Assembly: GCF_900100435.1 (NCBI RefSeq)
Contig: NZ_FNEX01000006.1
Location: forward strand, 62,001 to 126,000
From: Pedobacter sp. ok626
GTDB lineage: Bacteria > Bacteroidota > Bacteroidia > Sphingobacteriales > Sphingobacteriaceae
Length of the DNA: 64,000 nucleotides
Reading direction: 5' to 3'
Shown: positions 16,764 through 25,194 of the stretch, in pieces
Layout: every line of letters begins with the position of its first letter
How positions within the stretch are numbered: the first letter of the stretch is position 1
Position numbers and translations under genes: made by a program
The notes under the pieces: generated by a model
What the model saw: only the letters and a program-made list of their open reading frames with translations
The model's database searches: none
Told to the model about the DNA's origin: nothing

Positions 16764-17761
16764 GCCAGCAATACCGATGGATCTTCCGGCACGGAACCTT
16801 TAATCAAGTGACTTACGCTATCTAAGGTAATCGATGCGATTTGTGACAGGGCCTCTTCTGTGAAAAAAGCCTGATGGCCAGTTACCAATACATTAGGGAA
16901 ACTCATCAAACGCTGAATCTCATCATTTTCAATAATAGATCCAGAGAGATCCTTGAAGAACAGTTTTTCTTCCTGCTCGTATACGTCAATTCCCAAATAA
17001 GCGATATGTCCGGATTTTAAAGCCTGAATCACATCATGCGTATTGATTAATCCCCCTCGACTGGTATTGATCAACGTTACCCCTTTTTTCATCTTAGCAA
17101 TTGTACTTTCGTCGATCAGGTAATGGTTTTCCGGACTAAGTGGGCAATGAAGAGAAATGATATCCGACTGTGCCAATACCTCTTCAAAAGGGAGGTATTG
17201 GATACGTTCTGCTTTTAGGGTTTTATCTTCATAAATATCATAGGCAATTACCTTACAACCAAAACCGAGCATGATTTTGATAAAAGCTTTGCCTATTTTT
17301 CCTGTCCCGATGACACCCACCGTACGACCATGAAGGTTGAAACCTAAAAGGCCATTTAAGGAGAAATTCTGCTCGCGTACACGGTTGTACGCTTTGTGGG
17401 TTTTTCTGTTTAAAGTTAGCAACATGGCTACTGCATGCTCTGCAACTGCTTCTGGAGAATACGCTGGAACTCTGCAGATGCTGATGCCGTGTTTTTTTGC
17501 TGTTTCAAGGTGCACATTGTTGAAACCTGCACAGCGCAGGGCGATCACTTTAACACCTTTGGCCGCCATGATATCAATGACCTCTTCTGTCAGTTTATCA
17601 TTTACAAATACGCATACCACTTCGGTACCTTCACTAATTGCATTTACTATATGTGGCCCCAGGTGCGTTTCCCAGAACTCCAATTCGAAACCATACGTTT
17701 CATTATACTTGTTGAAAAAGGTTTTATCGTATGGCTTCGTGGAGAAAAATGCTATTTTCAT
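16760..17761 (-). CDS. ldhA: D-lactate dehydrogenase (2-hydroxyacid dehydrogenase, LdhA type)
   Basis: Reduces pyruvate to D-lactate with NADH, or acts on a related 2-oxoacid. At 333 residues it aligns along its length with fermentative LdhA: FSTKPYDKTFFNKYNE, IALRCAGFNNV (catalytic Arg region), AYSPEAVAEHAVAMLLTLNR, VGVIGTGKIGKAF (NAD loop) and LVTGHQAFFTEEAL (catalytic His). It lies 34 bp after the carboxylesterase gene on the same strand and may be cotranscribed. Confidence 0.93.
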   Translation of the reverse strand: MKIAFFSTKPYDKTFFNKYNETYGFELEFWETHLGPHIVNAISEGTEVVCVFVNDKLTEEVIDIMAAKGVKVIALRCAGFNNVHLETAKKHGISICRVPAYSPEAVAEHAVAMLLTLNRKTHKAYNRVREQNFSLNGLLGFNLHGRTVGVIGTGKIGKAFIKIMLGFGCKVIAYDIYEDKTLKAERIQYLPFEEVLAQSDIISLHCPLSPENHYLIDESTIAKMKKGVTLINTSRGGLINTHDVIQALKSGHIAYLGIDVYEQEEKLFFKDLSGSIIENDEIQRLMSFPNVLVTGHQAFFTEEALSQIASITLDSVSHLIKGSVPEDPSVLLA

Positions 17762-17795
17762 AAATGTTAGTGATTTTATGCGGCTTGGTACCCTG

Positions 17796-18416
17796 CTAAA
17801 ATACTAACTTTTTTGCTAACTCTATTTCTGCTTTTGTAATGGTATGGAGTCTGCCCGGATATATCTTTACGGTCACATTGGCGTTCATCTTTTTCAGGAT
17901 TCCTTCACTTACCTCAACTCTTGAAACCGGTACATGCGGATCAGGATCACCAGTGGTAATTAATATAGGAGTCTGTTTAAAGTTGCCTGTGTAATTTTGC
18001 ATGTTGAGCTCCTTGCCAATCAATCCGCCAGTAAAAGCAACTGCACCGCCATATTTGCCCGCGTTTCTAGTGATGTATTCTAAAGTTAAGCAAGCGCCCT
18101 GAGAGAAACCTATAAAATAGATCTGCTCTTGTGGAATGCCCGCGTTTTCAATGTCTGCCACCAGGTCTTTAATGATCGCCAAGGCCGAATCTAATGCAGG
18201 TTGGTTATCTTTAACAGGCGCGATAAAACTATATGGATACCAACTATGGTTTGTAGCTTGAGGGGCAAAGAGCGCCGCATCTGCTATTTCCAGATGATCA
18301 TTTAAGGAGAGGATGTCTTCAGCAGACGCTCCTCTTCCATGAATAAAGATAACGGCCTTTTTCGCTTCCGCAATAGGGAGGCCGCCAGTAATGATATCTT
18401 TTTGATGTGTGTACAT
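17796..18416 (-). CDS. Alpha/beta-hydrolase, phospholipase/carboxylesterase (MhqD-like)
   Basis: A 206-residue serine hydrolase: IHGRGASAEDIL oxyanion region, nucleophile elbow GFSQGACLTLEY, acid residue at GDPDPHVP and catalytic His near GRLHTITKAE. It starts one base after the stop of the ring-cleaving dioxygenase. In Bacillus the same pair (MhqO and MhqD) is induced by methylhydroquinone and catechol; here it is likewise an adjacent pair. Substrate not determined. Confidence 0.87.
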   Translation of the reverse strand: MYTHQKDIITGGLPIAEAKKAVIFIHGRGASAEDILSLNDHLEIADAALFAPQATNHSWYPYSFIAPVKDNQPALDSALAIIKDLVADIENAGIPQEQIYFIGFSQGACLTLEYITRNAGKYGGAVAFTGGLIGKELNMQNYTGNFKQTPILITTGDPDPHVPVSRVEVSEGILKKMNANVTVKIYPGRLHTITKAEIELAKKLVF

Positions 18417-18417
18417 G

Positions 18418-19353
18418 TTAAGTTAATTTTGGTAAAATACCTTCTATTTCTTCTCGGATACTTTCGTATTGTGCAGGTAATTTTAGGTTGTGACCTAATT
18501 CATCCAGGGACTCATCAATGGTGAAGCCTGGATTGTCCGTAGCCAACTCGAAAAGTACGCCTCCCGGTTCACGGAAATACAATGAATAGAAGTAATTGCG
18601 GTCTATTTTTTCGGTGATGTTTAATCCTTGTTCCACTATTTTGTCTCTGAAATACATCAACGTAGCTTCATCTTTTACCCTAAAGGCTACATGGTGCACA
18701 GATCCACCAGCCACATGGCCAATTGCTTCACCCGGAGCTTCAACCAGATCTACAATATTCGCCTGCTCAACGGTATCAATTACAAACCTTGAACGGTTCA
18801 CCTCTGTTTCGGCTAGTTTATAACCAAATATTTGAGTCAACACAGCAGCTGTAGCCTCCATTTTATTGGTGGTAATGGTAATGTGATGAAAACCATGAAC
18901 TGCATTTTCTTTGCTTACGGCTGCGGTTTCCCATTGCGGGCGTGTATCTTTTACTTTAGCTTCGGTTAACTCAAATTTCAATCCATCGGGATCTAAAAAA
19001 GTAAGGTAGCGTTCGCCGAATTTGACAGCAGGTTTATTGTAAATGATGTTGTGCTGCTCAAAGCGGTTTTGCCAAAAGTCTAAACTTCCAGCCGGAACGC
19101 TATAGCCGATTTCGGTAACCTGTTTAGTACCTCTTCTGCCAGCTTGTATGCCTTCCCATGGGAAAAATGTTAAAATGCTTCCAGGTGTTCCTTTTTCATC
19201 TCCATAATAGAAATGGTAGGTATGTGGATCATCAAAGTTTACGGTCTTTTTTATCAATCTTAACCCCAGAATTCCAGTATAAAAGTCATAGTTCTTTTTT
19301 GCGTTACCAGCTATTGCTGTAATGTGATGTATTCCTAAAATTTCGTTCTTCAT
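18418..19353 (-). CDS. Ring-cleaving dioxygenase, VOC superfamily (MhqO-like)
   Basis: A 311-residue protein of two tandem VOC (glyoxalase/extradiol) repeats, IHHITAIAGNAKKNYDFYTG and FHHITITTNKMEATAAVL, with metal-binding His at the start of each repeat and Glu in FELATDNPGF near the C-terminus. The family opens hydroquinone or catechol rings. First gene of a minus-strand unit with a carboxylesterase and LdhA. A TAATTTTG box lies at 19377-19384 upstream. Confidence 0.9.
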   Translation of the reverse strand: MKNEILGIHHITAIAGNAKKNYDFYTGILGLRLIKKTVNFDDPHTYHFYYGDEKGTPGSILTFFPWEGIQAGRRGTKQVTEIGYSVPAGSLDFWQNRFEQHNIIYNKPAVKFGERYLTFLDPDGLKFELTEAKVKDTRPQWETAAVSKENAVHGFHHITITTNKMEATAAVLTQIFGYKLAETEVNRSRFVIDTVEQANIVDLVEAPGEAIGHVAGGSVHHVAFRVKDEATLMYFRDKIVEQGLNITEKIDRNYFYSLYFREPGGVLFELATDNPGFTIDESLDELGHNLKLPAQYESIREEIEGILPKLT

Positions 19354-19376
19354 GATGCTTTATTTAAATTACAACA

Positions 19377-19404
19377 CAAAATTACGTTTTGAATGTTTTA
19401 CAAA
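19377..19404 (-). promoter_or_regulatory. Possible promoter of the dioxygenase operon
   Basis: On the minus strand TTTG (19401-19404) and TAATTTTG (19377-19384) are 16 bases apart, a shorter spacer than usual. The start codon follows 23 bases on. Confidence 0.35.
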
Positions 19405-19423
19405 TCTTACCATAGATTAAGAA

Positions 19424-21961
19424 ATGACTAAATTGCTCCTCACCACCATTTTATTGTTTATAGGCTTTTATATGGCTGATGCCCAGGATTCTATTACTGT
19501 GAGCATCTATCCGAAATACGATAAAGCAAGTCCATTTCATCGTTTTTTGTTTGGAGAGAATTACAGAAAAGAGTACGCGCTGCCGGTAAGGGTGCCAATT
19601 ATTCGAGTTTCTGTGATTAAAGGCGGACTTACACCAACTCAACGTGGTGGCGGAAATCAATCACATTCGCTACGATTGGTAGATAAGAAAGGAAAAGAAT
19701 GGGTGTTGAGGAGTGTAGAGAAGTTTCCGGAGATACTTTTACCCCCGATTTTGAGAAAAACAATTGCTGGCGAAGTGGTGAAAGACAACATGTCGGCACA
19801 GAATCCTTTCTCGGCTTTGGTGGTACCCGCTATCGCAAAAGCCGTAAATGTTCCCCATAGTGATCCTATGATTGGCTGGGTAGTACCCGATGAAAAATTA
19901 GGAGAATATGCTAAAGTATTTGCCAATACCTTGTGTTTGCTGGAAGAAAGAGAGCCTGCGGGGGATACGGATAACTCGGGGAAAATGATGCGTAAACTAA
20001 ATGACAACAACGACTATACTTACGATGGCCCTTTATTACTAAGGGCAAAGGCTTTGGATGCTTTGTTGGGCGACTGGGACAGGCATGAGGATCAATGGCG
20101 CTGGAAACCGATAAAGCGTGCGGACGGGATCACGGAATATCAGGCAATTCCCCGTGATCGGGACCAGGTTTTTTATTTAACTCAAGGCGTCATTCCAAGG
20201 TATGCCCAGGTTTCCTGGCTTTTACCAATGATTCAGGGCTATGATAGAAATTTGCGCGACATCAATTGGTTTTTTTGGGAGGGAAGAGAGATTTATAGTA
20301 AGTGGTTTGCTCAATTGACTGAGGAAGAATGGACAAGGATTGTAAATGACTTTTGTAATTCGGTCACAGATGAGGTGATGGAAAGAGCTTTAAAGAAGTT
20401 ACCGGAACCTGGGTATTCATTAAGGCACGATCAGCTGCTTGCTCAAATGAAGGAGAGAAGGGCAACATTGCCTCAAATGATGAGCGAGTACTATCATTTT
20501 ATAAACCGTATTGTGGATGTACAGGCAACGAATAAAAATGAATTGGTTAAAATCACAGATGCTCCGGGAAAGGCACTAAAGGTTACGATCCATAAAATAA
20601 CAAAAGACGCTACGGTGAAGGACATTATTTTTAACCGAACATTTGATCCGGCGGTGACCAAAGAAATCAGGTTGTATGTTAAGGATGGTAATGATAGCCT
20701 GGTGTTGAATAACAGCAGTTCAGCGATCAAGTTGAGAATCATAGGAGCGGAGGGGCAAAAGACATATCAGATAGAAAACGCTTATAGAAAGGTGCGGGTT
20801 TATGGCAAGGAGGACAATGTTACCTTGACTGGAAATACAGGCCGGGCATATAAAAAATTGGATAGCGATACGTCGAATACCCACTTTGTGCCCACCGATC
20901 TGTATACACGAAGAACTTTGCTCTTAAATGCTGGCTACAATATCGATGATCGATTATTGTTAGGACTTTCTTATAAAATTGTACAACCAGGCTTTAGGAA
21001 ACTACCTTACGGAAGCATACATTCCTTTTCTTTTCTACATTCTTTTGCAACCGCGGGCTTTAGGTTTAATTATAAGGCTGAGTTGTTTAAGGTCTTAGGC
21101 AAAGCCGATGTGGTTGTGCAGGCCGATGTTTTTGCACCAGAAAATTCCCAAAACTTTTATGGCTTGGGGAATGAAAGTACTTTTAACAAGAGCGGTGATT
21201 TTGTGCGTTATTACAGGGCAAGATTTAGTATCTATCAGTTGGATCCTGCGCTAAGGTGGTCATCGGTAAATTCATCATTAAGTGTTGGTCCTTCTTTCCA
21301 ATATTATACTTATGATAAGGAAGACAATGAAGGACGGTTTATTACCCAGACTCAGGAATTGAACTCGCCAGACAGTGCAACAATAACAAAAGCTAAACTA
21401 TTTGCTGGCTTGGTTGTTAATTACATCAACAATACCCGAAATAACGATATTTTACCTTCTGCCGGCACTTATTTGGAAGCACGCATGGCTGCATATAAAG
21501 GTTTAAATACCTTTTCTAATTCTATTGGTCAACTTACGGCAGCTTTTTCTATTTACAAAGACCTAAGCAAGGGGCGGAAAATAGTACTTACCGATCGCAT
21601 TGGTGGTGGCGTCACCATTGGTAAGCAGGCTTTTTATCAATCACAGTTTATAGGTGGACAAGGGAATTTATTGGGATACAGGGAGTTTAGGTTTGGCGGA
21701 CAGCATAGCCTTTATAATAATTTAGAAATGAGGGTTAGAATTGCCGATTTTATAAACTATATCCTACCAGGGCAATTTGGATTGCTGGGCTTTCATGATG
21801 TGGGTAGGGTTTGGGCAAAAGACGAAAAATCAGATGTTTGGCACCAGGGCTATGGTGGCGGTATTTATTTTTCTCCAGCATCACTTAGTGTATTTCGCTT
21901 TGTGATGGGACATTCTGACGAAGGTTGGTACCCATATGTATCCCTGAAGTTCCGATATTAA
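19424..21961 (+). CDS. Exported protein with kinase-like N-terminal region and Omp85-type beta-barrel
   Basis: An 845-residue protein. A signal peptide (about 1-20) precedes a soluble region of about 450 residues and a C-terminal barrel (about 490-845) of the BamA/TamA surface-antigen type, with repeated amphipathic strands and a terminal aromatic YPYVSLKFRY. The soluble part has GGGNQSHSLRLV and KEWVLRSVEK (about 75-100), LLGDWDRHEDQWRW (about 214-227) and AIPRDRDQVF (about 241-250). Their order and spacing resemble the nucleotide loop, the G-DRH catalytic motif and the metal-binding Asp motif of HipA/Fam20-like atypical kinases. The barrel assignment is firm; the kinase resemblance is my inference. 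Monocistronic. Confidence 0.8.
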   Translation: MTKLLLTTILLFIGFYMADAQDSITVSIYPKYDKASPFHRFLFGENYRKEYALPVRVPIIRVSVIKGGLTPTQRGGGNQSHSLRLVDKKGKEWVLRSVEKFPEILLPPILRKTIAGEVVKDNMSAQNPFSALVVPAIAKAVNVPHSDPMIGWVVPDEKLGEYAKVFANTLCLLEEREPAGDTDNSGKMMRKLNDNNDYTYDGPLLLRAKALDALLGDWDRHEDQWRWKPIKRADGITEYQAIPRDRDQVFYLTQGVIPRYAQVSWLLPMIQGYDRNLRDINWFFWEGREIYSKWFAQLTEEEWTRIVNDFCNSVTDEVMERALKKLPEPGYSLRHDQLLAQMKERRATLPQMMSEYYHFINRIVDVQATNKNELVKITDAPGKALKVTIHKITKDATVKDIIFNRTFDPAVTKEIRLYVKDGNDSLVLNNSSSAIKLRIIGAEGQKTYQIENAYRKVRVYGKEDNVTLTGNTGRAYKKLDSDTSNTHFVPTDLYTRRTLLLNAGYNIDDRLLLGLSYKIVQPGFRKLPYGSIHSFSFLHSFATAGFRFNYKAELFKVLGKADVVVQADVFAPENSQNFYGLGNESTFNKSGDFVRYYRARFSIYQLDPALRWSSVNSSLSVGPSFQYYTYDKEDNEGRFITQTQELNSPDSATITKAKLFAGLVVNYINNTRNNDILPSAGTYLEARMAAYKGLNTFSNSIGQLTAAFSIYKDLSKGRKIVLTDRIGGGVTIGKQAFYQSQFIGGQGNLLGYREFRFGGQHSLYNNLEMRVRIADFINYILPGQFGLLGFHDVGRVWAKDEKSDVWHQGYGGGIYFSPASLSVFRFVMGHSDEGWYPYVSLKFRY

Positions 21962-22054
21962 ATTATGACTTATAATTAATAAATGCCATTTTTAGAATGA
22001 AAGAAAAGCTGTAATTTAGCGCCTCATTTTATCAGATAACAGGATTCGTTAATC

Positions 22055-22669
22055 ATGAAGAAAAACTTTATATCCAACTCGCGTGAATCGATAAGGATGT
22101 TCAAAAACCCCTTGTTCGAAGCGTTGTCAAAAGTACCTTATTACGTACCACTAATAGTTTTTATACCAATTATTAGTTATTTCCTTTGGACTGCGGTTGT
22201 AGCTTATGGGGTTTTGGCGCTTTTGCTGAATCTCGTTATGGGCTTAATCGCTTGGACGCTTGTGGAGTATATCATGCACCGTTGGGTTTTTCATTTCTAT
22301 CCTTCGTCGAACTGGGGCAAACGCATACATTTCATATTTCATGGTGTACACCATGATTATCCAAATGACGCACAGAGATTAGTATTGCCACCTTCGGCAA
22401 GTATCCCTTTGGCAACTGCATTTTATTTTCTGTTCAGGTGGTTATTGCCATTTGATATGTTAAATGGTTTCTTTGGTGGTTTTTTATTGGGTTATCTTTT
22501 TTATGATATTACTCATTACATGCTACACCACGCCCAATTTAAGAATGGGTTATGGAAAAAAATTAAACATCACCATATGCTGCACCACTATGATGATTCT
22601 ACAAAAGGCTATGGAGTAACCTCTGCTTTATGGGATAAAATCTTCGGTTCAGATTTTCTGAAAAAATAA
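22055..22669 (+). CDS. Fatty acid hydroxylase / sterol desaturase family membrane protein
   Basis: A 204-residue integral membrane di-iron oxygenase. About four hydrophobic segments surround the conserved histidine clusters HRWVFHFY, HFIFHGVHHDYP, HYMLHH and KHHHMLHHYDD that bind two irons. The compact size and the order of clusters match FA2H-like fatty acid 2-hydroxylases. Sphingobacteria make sphingolipids with hydroxylated acyl chains, so hydroxylation of a sphingolipid fatty acid is a reasonable guess; a carotenoid or sterol-like substrate is possible. Monocistronic. Confidence 0.85.
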   Translation: MKKNFISNSRESIRMFKNPLFEALSKVPYYVPLIVFIPIISYFLWTAVVAYGVLALLLNLVMGLIAWTLVEYIMHRWVFHFYPSSNWGKRIHFIFHGVHHDYPNDAQRLVLPPSASIPLATAFYFLFRWLLPFDMLNGFFGGFLLGYLFYDITHYMLHHAQFKNGLWKKIKHHHMLHHYDDSTKGYGVTSALWDKIFGSDFLKK

Positions 22670-22670
22670 A

Positions 22671-22701
22671 TTGCTTTAATTAGGGGAATATTTTAATTTT
22701 A
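22671..22701 (+). promoter_or_regulatory. Possible promoter of the cytochrome c gene
   Basis: TTG (22671-22673), a 20-base spacer and TAATTTTA (22694-22701) approximate the phylum's consensus with one mismatch; the start codon lies 35 bases further. Confidence 0.4.
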
Positions 22702-22736
22702 GCTTCAACACACAACCCCTAATTATTACACAAGAA

Positions 22737-23096
22737 ATGAAAAGAACCTTAATTTTCTCAAGCTGTCTGGCTATCGGCTTGTTGAGTAGCGGATTGGCCA
22801 AGAGTCAGACTGGCAATCCAAAAAAAGACGTAGAAGCTGGTAAATTGTTGATTTCAAAATCAGATTGCTTTGCCTGTCATAAAGCTGATGCCAAGTTAGT
22901 AGGACCATCTTACGCAGACATTGCTAAAAAATATAAAGCTACAGATGCCAACGTTACCCAATTATCTGGGAAAGTGATCAAGGGCGGCAGTGGTGTTTGG
23001 GGTGCAATCCCTATGGCTGGACATCCAAATGTGAGCCAGGCTGATGCAAAGAAGATGGTAAAGTACATTCTATCTTTGAATGCAGCAGCGAAATAA
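22737..23096 (+). CDS. Class I c-type cytochrome
   Basis: A 119-residue exported single-haem cytochrome. A signal peptide (about 1-23) is followed by the haem motif CFACH at about 44-48 and an axial-ligand Met in AIPMAGHPNVS near residue 97. The spacing is typical of c8/c551/c552-type proteins that carry electrons in the periplasm. The gene stands alone with its own terminator, so the redox partners are not shown. Confidence 0.93.
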   Translation: MKRTLIFSSCLAIGLLSSGLAKSQTGNPKKDVEAGKLLISKSDCFACHKADAKLVGPSYADIAKKYKATDANVTQLSGKVIKGGSGVWGAIPMAGHPNVSQADAKKMVKYILSLNAAAK

Positions 23097-23102
23097 CACC
23101 TT

Positions 23103-23117
23103 CGTCATTCTGAATTT
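23103..23117 (+). repeat. Dispersed intergenic repeat CGTCATnCTGAATT, copy 3
   Basis: CGTCATTCTGAATTT lies directly before the terminator of the cytochrome gene; same element as at 12290 and 13551. Confidence 0.55.
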
Positions 23118-23120
23118 GCA

Positions 23121-23160
23121 AGAAAGGGGTTATATCATTCAAATGATATAACCCCTTTCT
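23121..23160. terminator. Bidirectional terminator between cytochrome c and anti-sigma genes
   Basis: A perfect 19-bp inverted repeat (23121-23139 with 23142-23160) around a 2-base centre separates two convergent genes and ends at the anti-sigma stop. Confidence 0.9.
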
Positions 23161-23162
23161 TA

Positions 23163-23660
23163 TTATCTTTTTTGGCTGTTTTTCAGCTCCTGCTTTAATT
23201 TCTGGATCTCCTGTTTCACCTGCCTGTTTTCCAGGTAATAGTAGATCGCAAAGCCCAAAAATATTTTTCCTAGTACAAAGATGGCTGCAAGTACCCAGCG
23301 CCATAATTTATGCACCCGCATGTGGCTGGATGGGCCTTGTACTTCAACAAACTCTCCGGTATTTCCATTTTTAGCATGGCCGTTAATTGAAGGCGCTTTA
23401 GTTATTTTTAAACCAGTAAAATTCTGTCTTCTGGTGATTTCATTGAGCTCAGTTTCGATTTTGCTCCAGGTTTCCGCTGGTGTAGTAATCGCGCCATGTA
23501 GGGCAATCCGCTCCAGGTCCTCTTCTAGTTGTGTTAAAGCAGCCTGTATTTGTGGGTGTCTATCCTTTAAGGTCAGCAATTCATTGATTTCTTTTTCGGA
23601 GGCCGAACCCAATACATAGGCTTCCAAGACTCCACTTTCTATATATTCCTTAATTTCCAC
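23163..23660 (-). CDS. Anti-sigma factor, RskA-like N-terminus, single membrane span
   Basis: A 165-residue membrane protein. The N-terminus IKEYIESGVLEAYVLGSASE is the zinc-less anti-sigma motif seen in Bacteroidota RskA-type proteins. A single membrane segment (about 120-143) is followed by a short Lys/Gln/Glu-rich coiled-coil tail instead of the usual periplasmic RskA domain, so the protein is shortened at the C-terminus. The start is GTG at 23660, overlapping the preceding small sigma-like frame by 11 bases, which implies translational coupling. The shortened architecture suggests a remodelled or decaying system. Confidence 0.75.
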   Translation of the reverse strand: MEIKEYIESGVLEAYVLGSASEKEINELLTLKDRHPQIQAALTQLEEDLERIALHGAITTPAETWSKIETELNEITRRQNFTGLKITKAPSINGHAKNGNTGEFVEVQGPSSHMRVHKLWRWVLAAIFVLGKIFLGFAIYYYLENRQVKQEIQKLKQELKNSQKR

Positions 23661-23817
23661 TGCCTGTTTTGATTATAGCGAAAGCCTGTCTTAAAGATTT
23701 TCTGATTGACGCCTCAGGTTGATTTAGTTCAATTGAAATCTCTTCAATTGTTTTTCCATAGTAATAAGAATCGCAAAATATTTGGGCAGAAATGTTCACT
23801 ATAAGTGTTTCTTCCAT
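23650..23817 (-). CDS. Region-4-only sigma-like protein (55 residues)
   Basis: An open frame from ATG at 23817 to TAA at 23650-23652 encodes 55 residues. The core SYYYGKTIEEISIELNQPEA followed by SIRKSLRQAFAIIK has the helix-turn-helix pattern of sigma-70 region 4. There is no region 2, and the frame closes with a stop about 35 bases upstream of the ATG, so it is not simply a mis-called start. It overlaps the anti-sigma gene, the usual order of a sigma/anti-sigma pair. Either a remnant of a full ECF sigma or a reduced DNA-binding partner. Confidence 0.6.
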   Translation of the reverse strand: MEETLIVNISAQIFCDSYYYGKTIEEISIELNQPEASIRKSLRQAFAIIKTGSGN

Positions 23818-23883
23818 ATTACTAAAATATATAATTTTATAATACTTTTACGTTTCTTTTTTTTTAATCGTTTAAAAAAGCAT

Positions 23884-24174
23884 TTAGGGTTGATGCAGCT
23901 GTAATTGTTTTTTTAGCTGAAGGATTTCATGCTGCATCTGACTAACTTTTTCAAGTAAGTGCCTGATGGCATCAATCCCTTCTATATTGATCAGGAGATC
24001 ATAGTGGAAGTGGATATATCTGTCAATTTCGGTTAGCTGATTGGTACTGATGAATTTTTCCTCCCCAACATTGGTCAGGATGATGATACCCGATTCTTCG
24101 AGAGAACTGATAAAAGAAGGCTCGATATCGTATTTAATACAGTATTCGGTTATTGCGATTAGTTCTTTTTCCAT
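23884..24174 (-). CDS. cbpM: Chaperone modulator CbpM
   Basis: A 96-residue MerR-like modulator that binds the J-domain of CbpA and tunes its activity. The N-terminal part, IAITEYCIKYDIEPSFISSL, is the reduced winged-helix of the family, and the C-terminal half is coiled coil (HLLEKVSQMQHEILQLKKQ). It starts 11 bp after the cbpA stop on the same strand, the usual arrangement. Confidence 0.9.
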   Translation of the reverse strand: MEKELIAITEYCIKYDIEPSFISSLEESGIIILTNVGEEKFISTNQLTEIDRYIHFHYDLLINIEGIDAIRHLLEKVSQMQHEILQLKKQLQLHQP

Positions 24175-24185
24175 GGTTCCAGATT

Positions 24186-25112
24186 TTAAGCAAGGTTTTG
24201 TAATTCCTCAAATAACTCTTTTTGTCTTTCAGTAAGCGCTACAGGTATTTTTACGATGTAAGTGACAAACAGGTTGCCAAAATTGCCTTCCTTTTTGTAA
24301 ACGGGAAAGCCCTTGTTTTTTAGCCTTACTTTTGTGCCGTTTTGGGTACCCGCAGTAACTTTTAGTTTTACTTTACCATCAAACGTTTCAACCATTACCT
24401 CTCCACCTAAAACAGCTGTATACAGGTCAATTTCCTTATTGATATAGATGTCATCGTTTAGTCTTTTGAAAACCGGGTGTTCTGCAATACTAAGCGTGAT
24501 ATACAGATCACCATTTGGACCGCCATTGGTACCTGGACCACCTTGTCCAGCTAATTTAATCACTTGTCCATCCGCAATACCGGCTGGTATGGTGATCCTT
24601 AGATTTTTACCGTTTACTGTTATGGTTTGTTTTTGGGTTTTGTAGGCATCTAATAGATTGAGTTTTAACTCGGCCTGGTAATCATGCCCTTTGTATTTTA
24701 CCTGACCACGGCCTTGTCTGCCAGCTGCACCCCCAAACATGGATTCGAAAAAATCTGAGAAATCTCCGCTGCCGCCAAAATCTTCGGCGGTATAGCCACC
24801 AGAATAGGATCCACCAAAAGGATTTCCGGCACCCTGATGAGATTGCTGTCTTCCCCGAGATTGCTTAGCCTGCTCAAATTGGTCGGCATTTTTCCAATGC
24901 TCACCATACTCGTCATACTTTTTGCGCTTTTCGGGATCACTCAAAGCTTCATTCGCTTCATTGATCTGTTGGAATAGTTTATTCGCCTCTTTATCATTAG
25001 GATTTAGATCAGGATGGTATTTCCTGGCGAGTTTTCTATAGGCTTTTTTAATTTCCTCTGGAGATGCAGTCTTATCAACGCCCAGAATTTTATAGTAATC
25101 TATAAATGCCAT
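24186..25112 (-). CDS. cbpA: DnaJ-like co-chaperone CbpA
   Basis: A 308-residue class II J-protein. The J-domain (1-70) has [20 protein letters not shown] and the essential HPD in [12 protein letters not shown] Gly/Ser/Phe-rich linker (about 85-135) follows, with no zinc-finger cysteines, then the two-barrel C-terminal substrate-binding domain ([13 protein letters not shown], then [20 protein letters not shown]). It would stimulate DnaK ATPase under stress. Upstream is an inverted repeat TTGCTTAT-N7-ATAAGCAA. Confidence 0.95.
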   Translation of the reverse strand: MAFIDYYKILGVDKTASPEEIKKAYRKLARKYHPDLNPNDKEANKLFQQINEANEALSDPEKRKKYDEYGEHWKNADQFEQAKQSRGRQQSHQGAGNPFGGSYSGGYTAEDFGGSGDFSDFFESMFGGAAGRQGRGQVKYKGHDYQAELKLNLLDAYKTQKQTITVNGKNLRITIPAGIADGQVIKLAGQGGPGTNGGPNGDLYITLSIAEHPVFKRLNDDIYINKEIDLYTAVLGGEVMVETFDGKVKLKVTAGTQNGTKVRLKNKGFPVYKKEGNFGNLFVTYIVKIPVALTERQKELFEELQNLA

Positions 25113-25164
25113 GTATGTTGTCTTTTGCTATTATACTTTAATAACACATAAAACCTTAAAATGA

Positions 25165-25187
25165 TTGCTTATGCAAATAATAAGCAA
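25165..25187. promoter_or_regulatory. Inverted repeat upstream of cbpA
   Basis: TTGCTTAT (25165-25172) and ATAAGCAA (25180-25187) form a perfect 8-bp inverted repeat in the 82-bp gap between cbpA and the ROK gene. Its place upstream of cbpA suggests an operator; the regulator is unknown. Confidence 0.4.
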
Positions 25188-25194
25188 ATTATCA

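Noticed and set aside
17337..17807. 156-codon plus-strand frame opposite ldhA
   Set aside because: The minus strand gives a full-length LdhA with all catalytic motifs.
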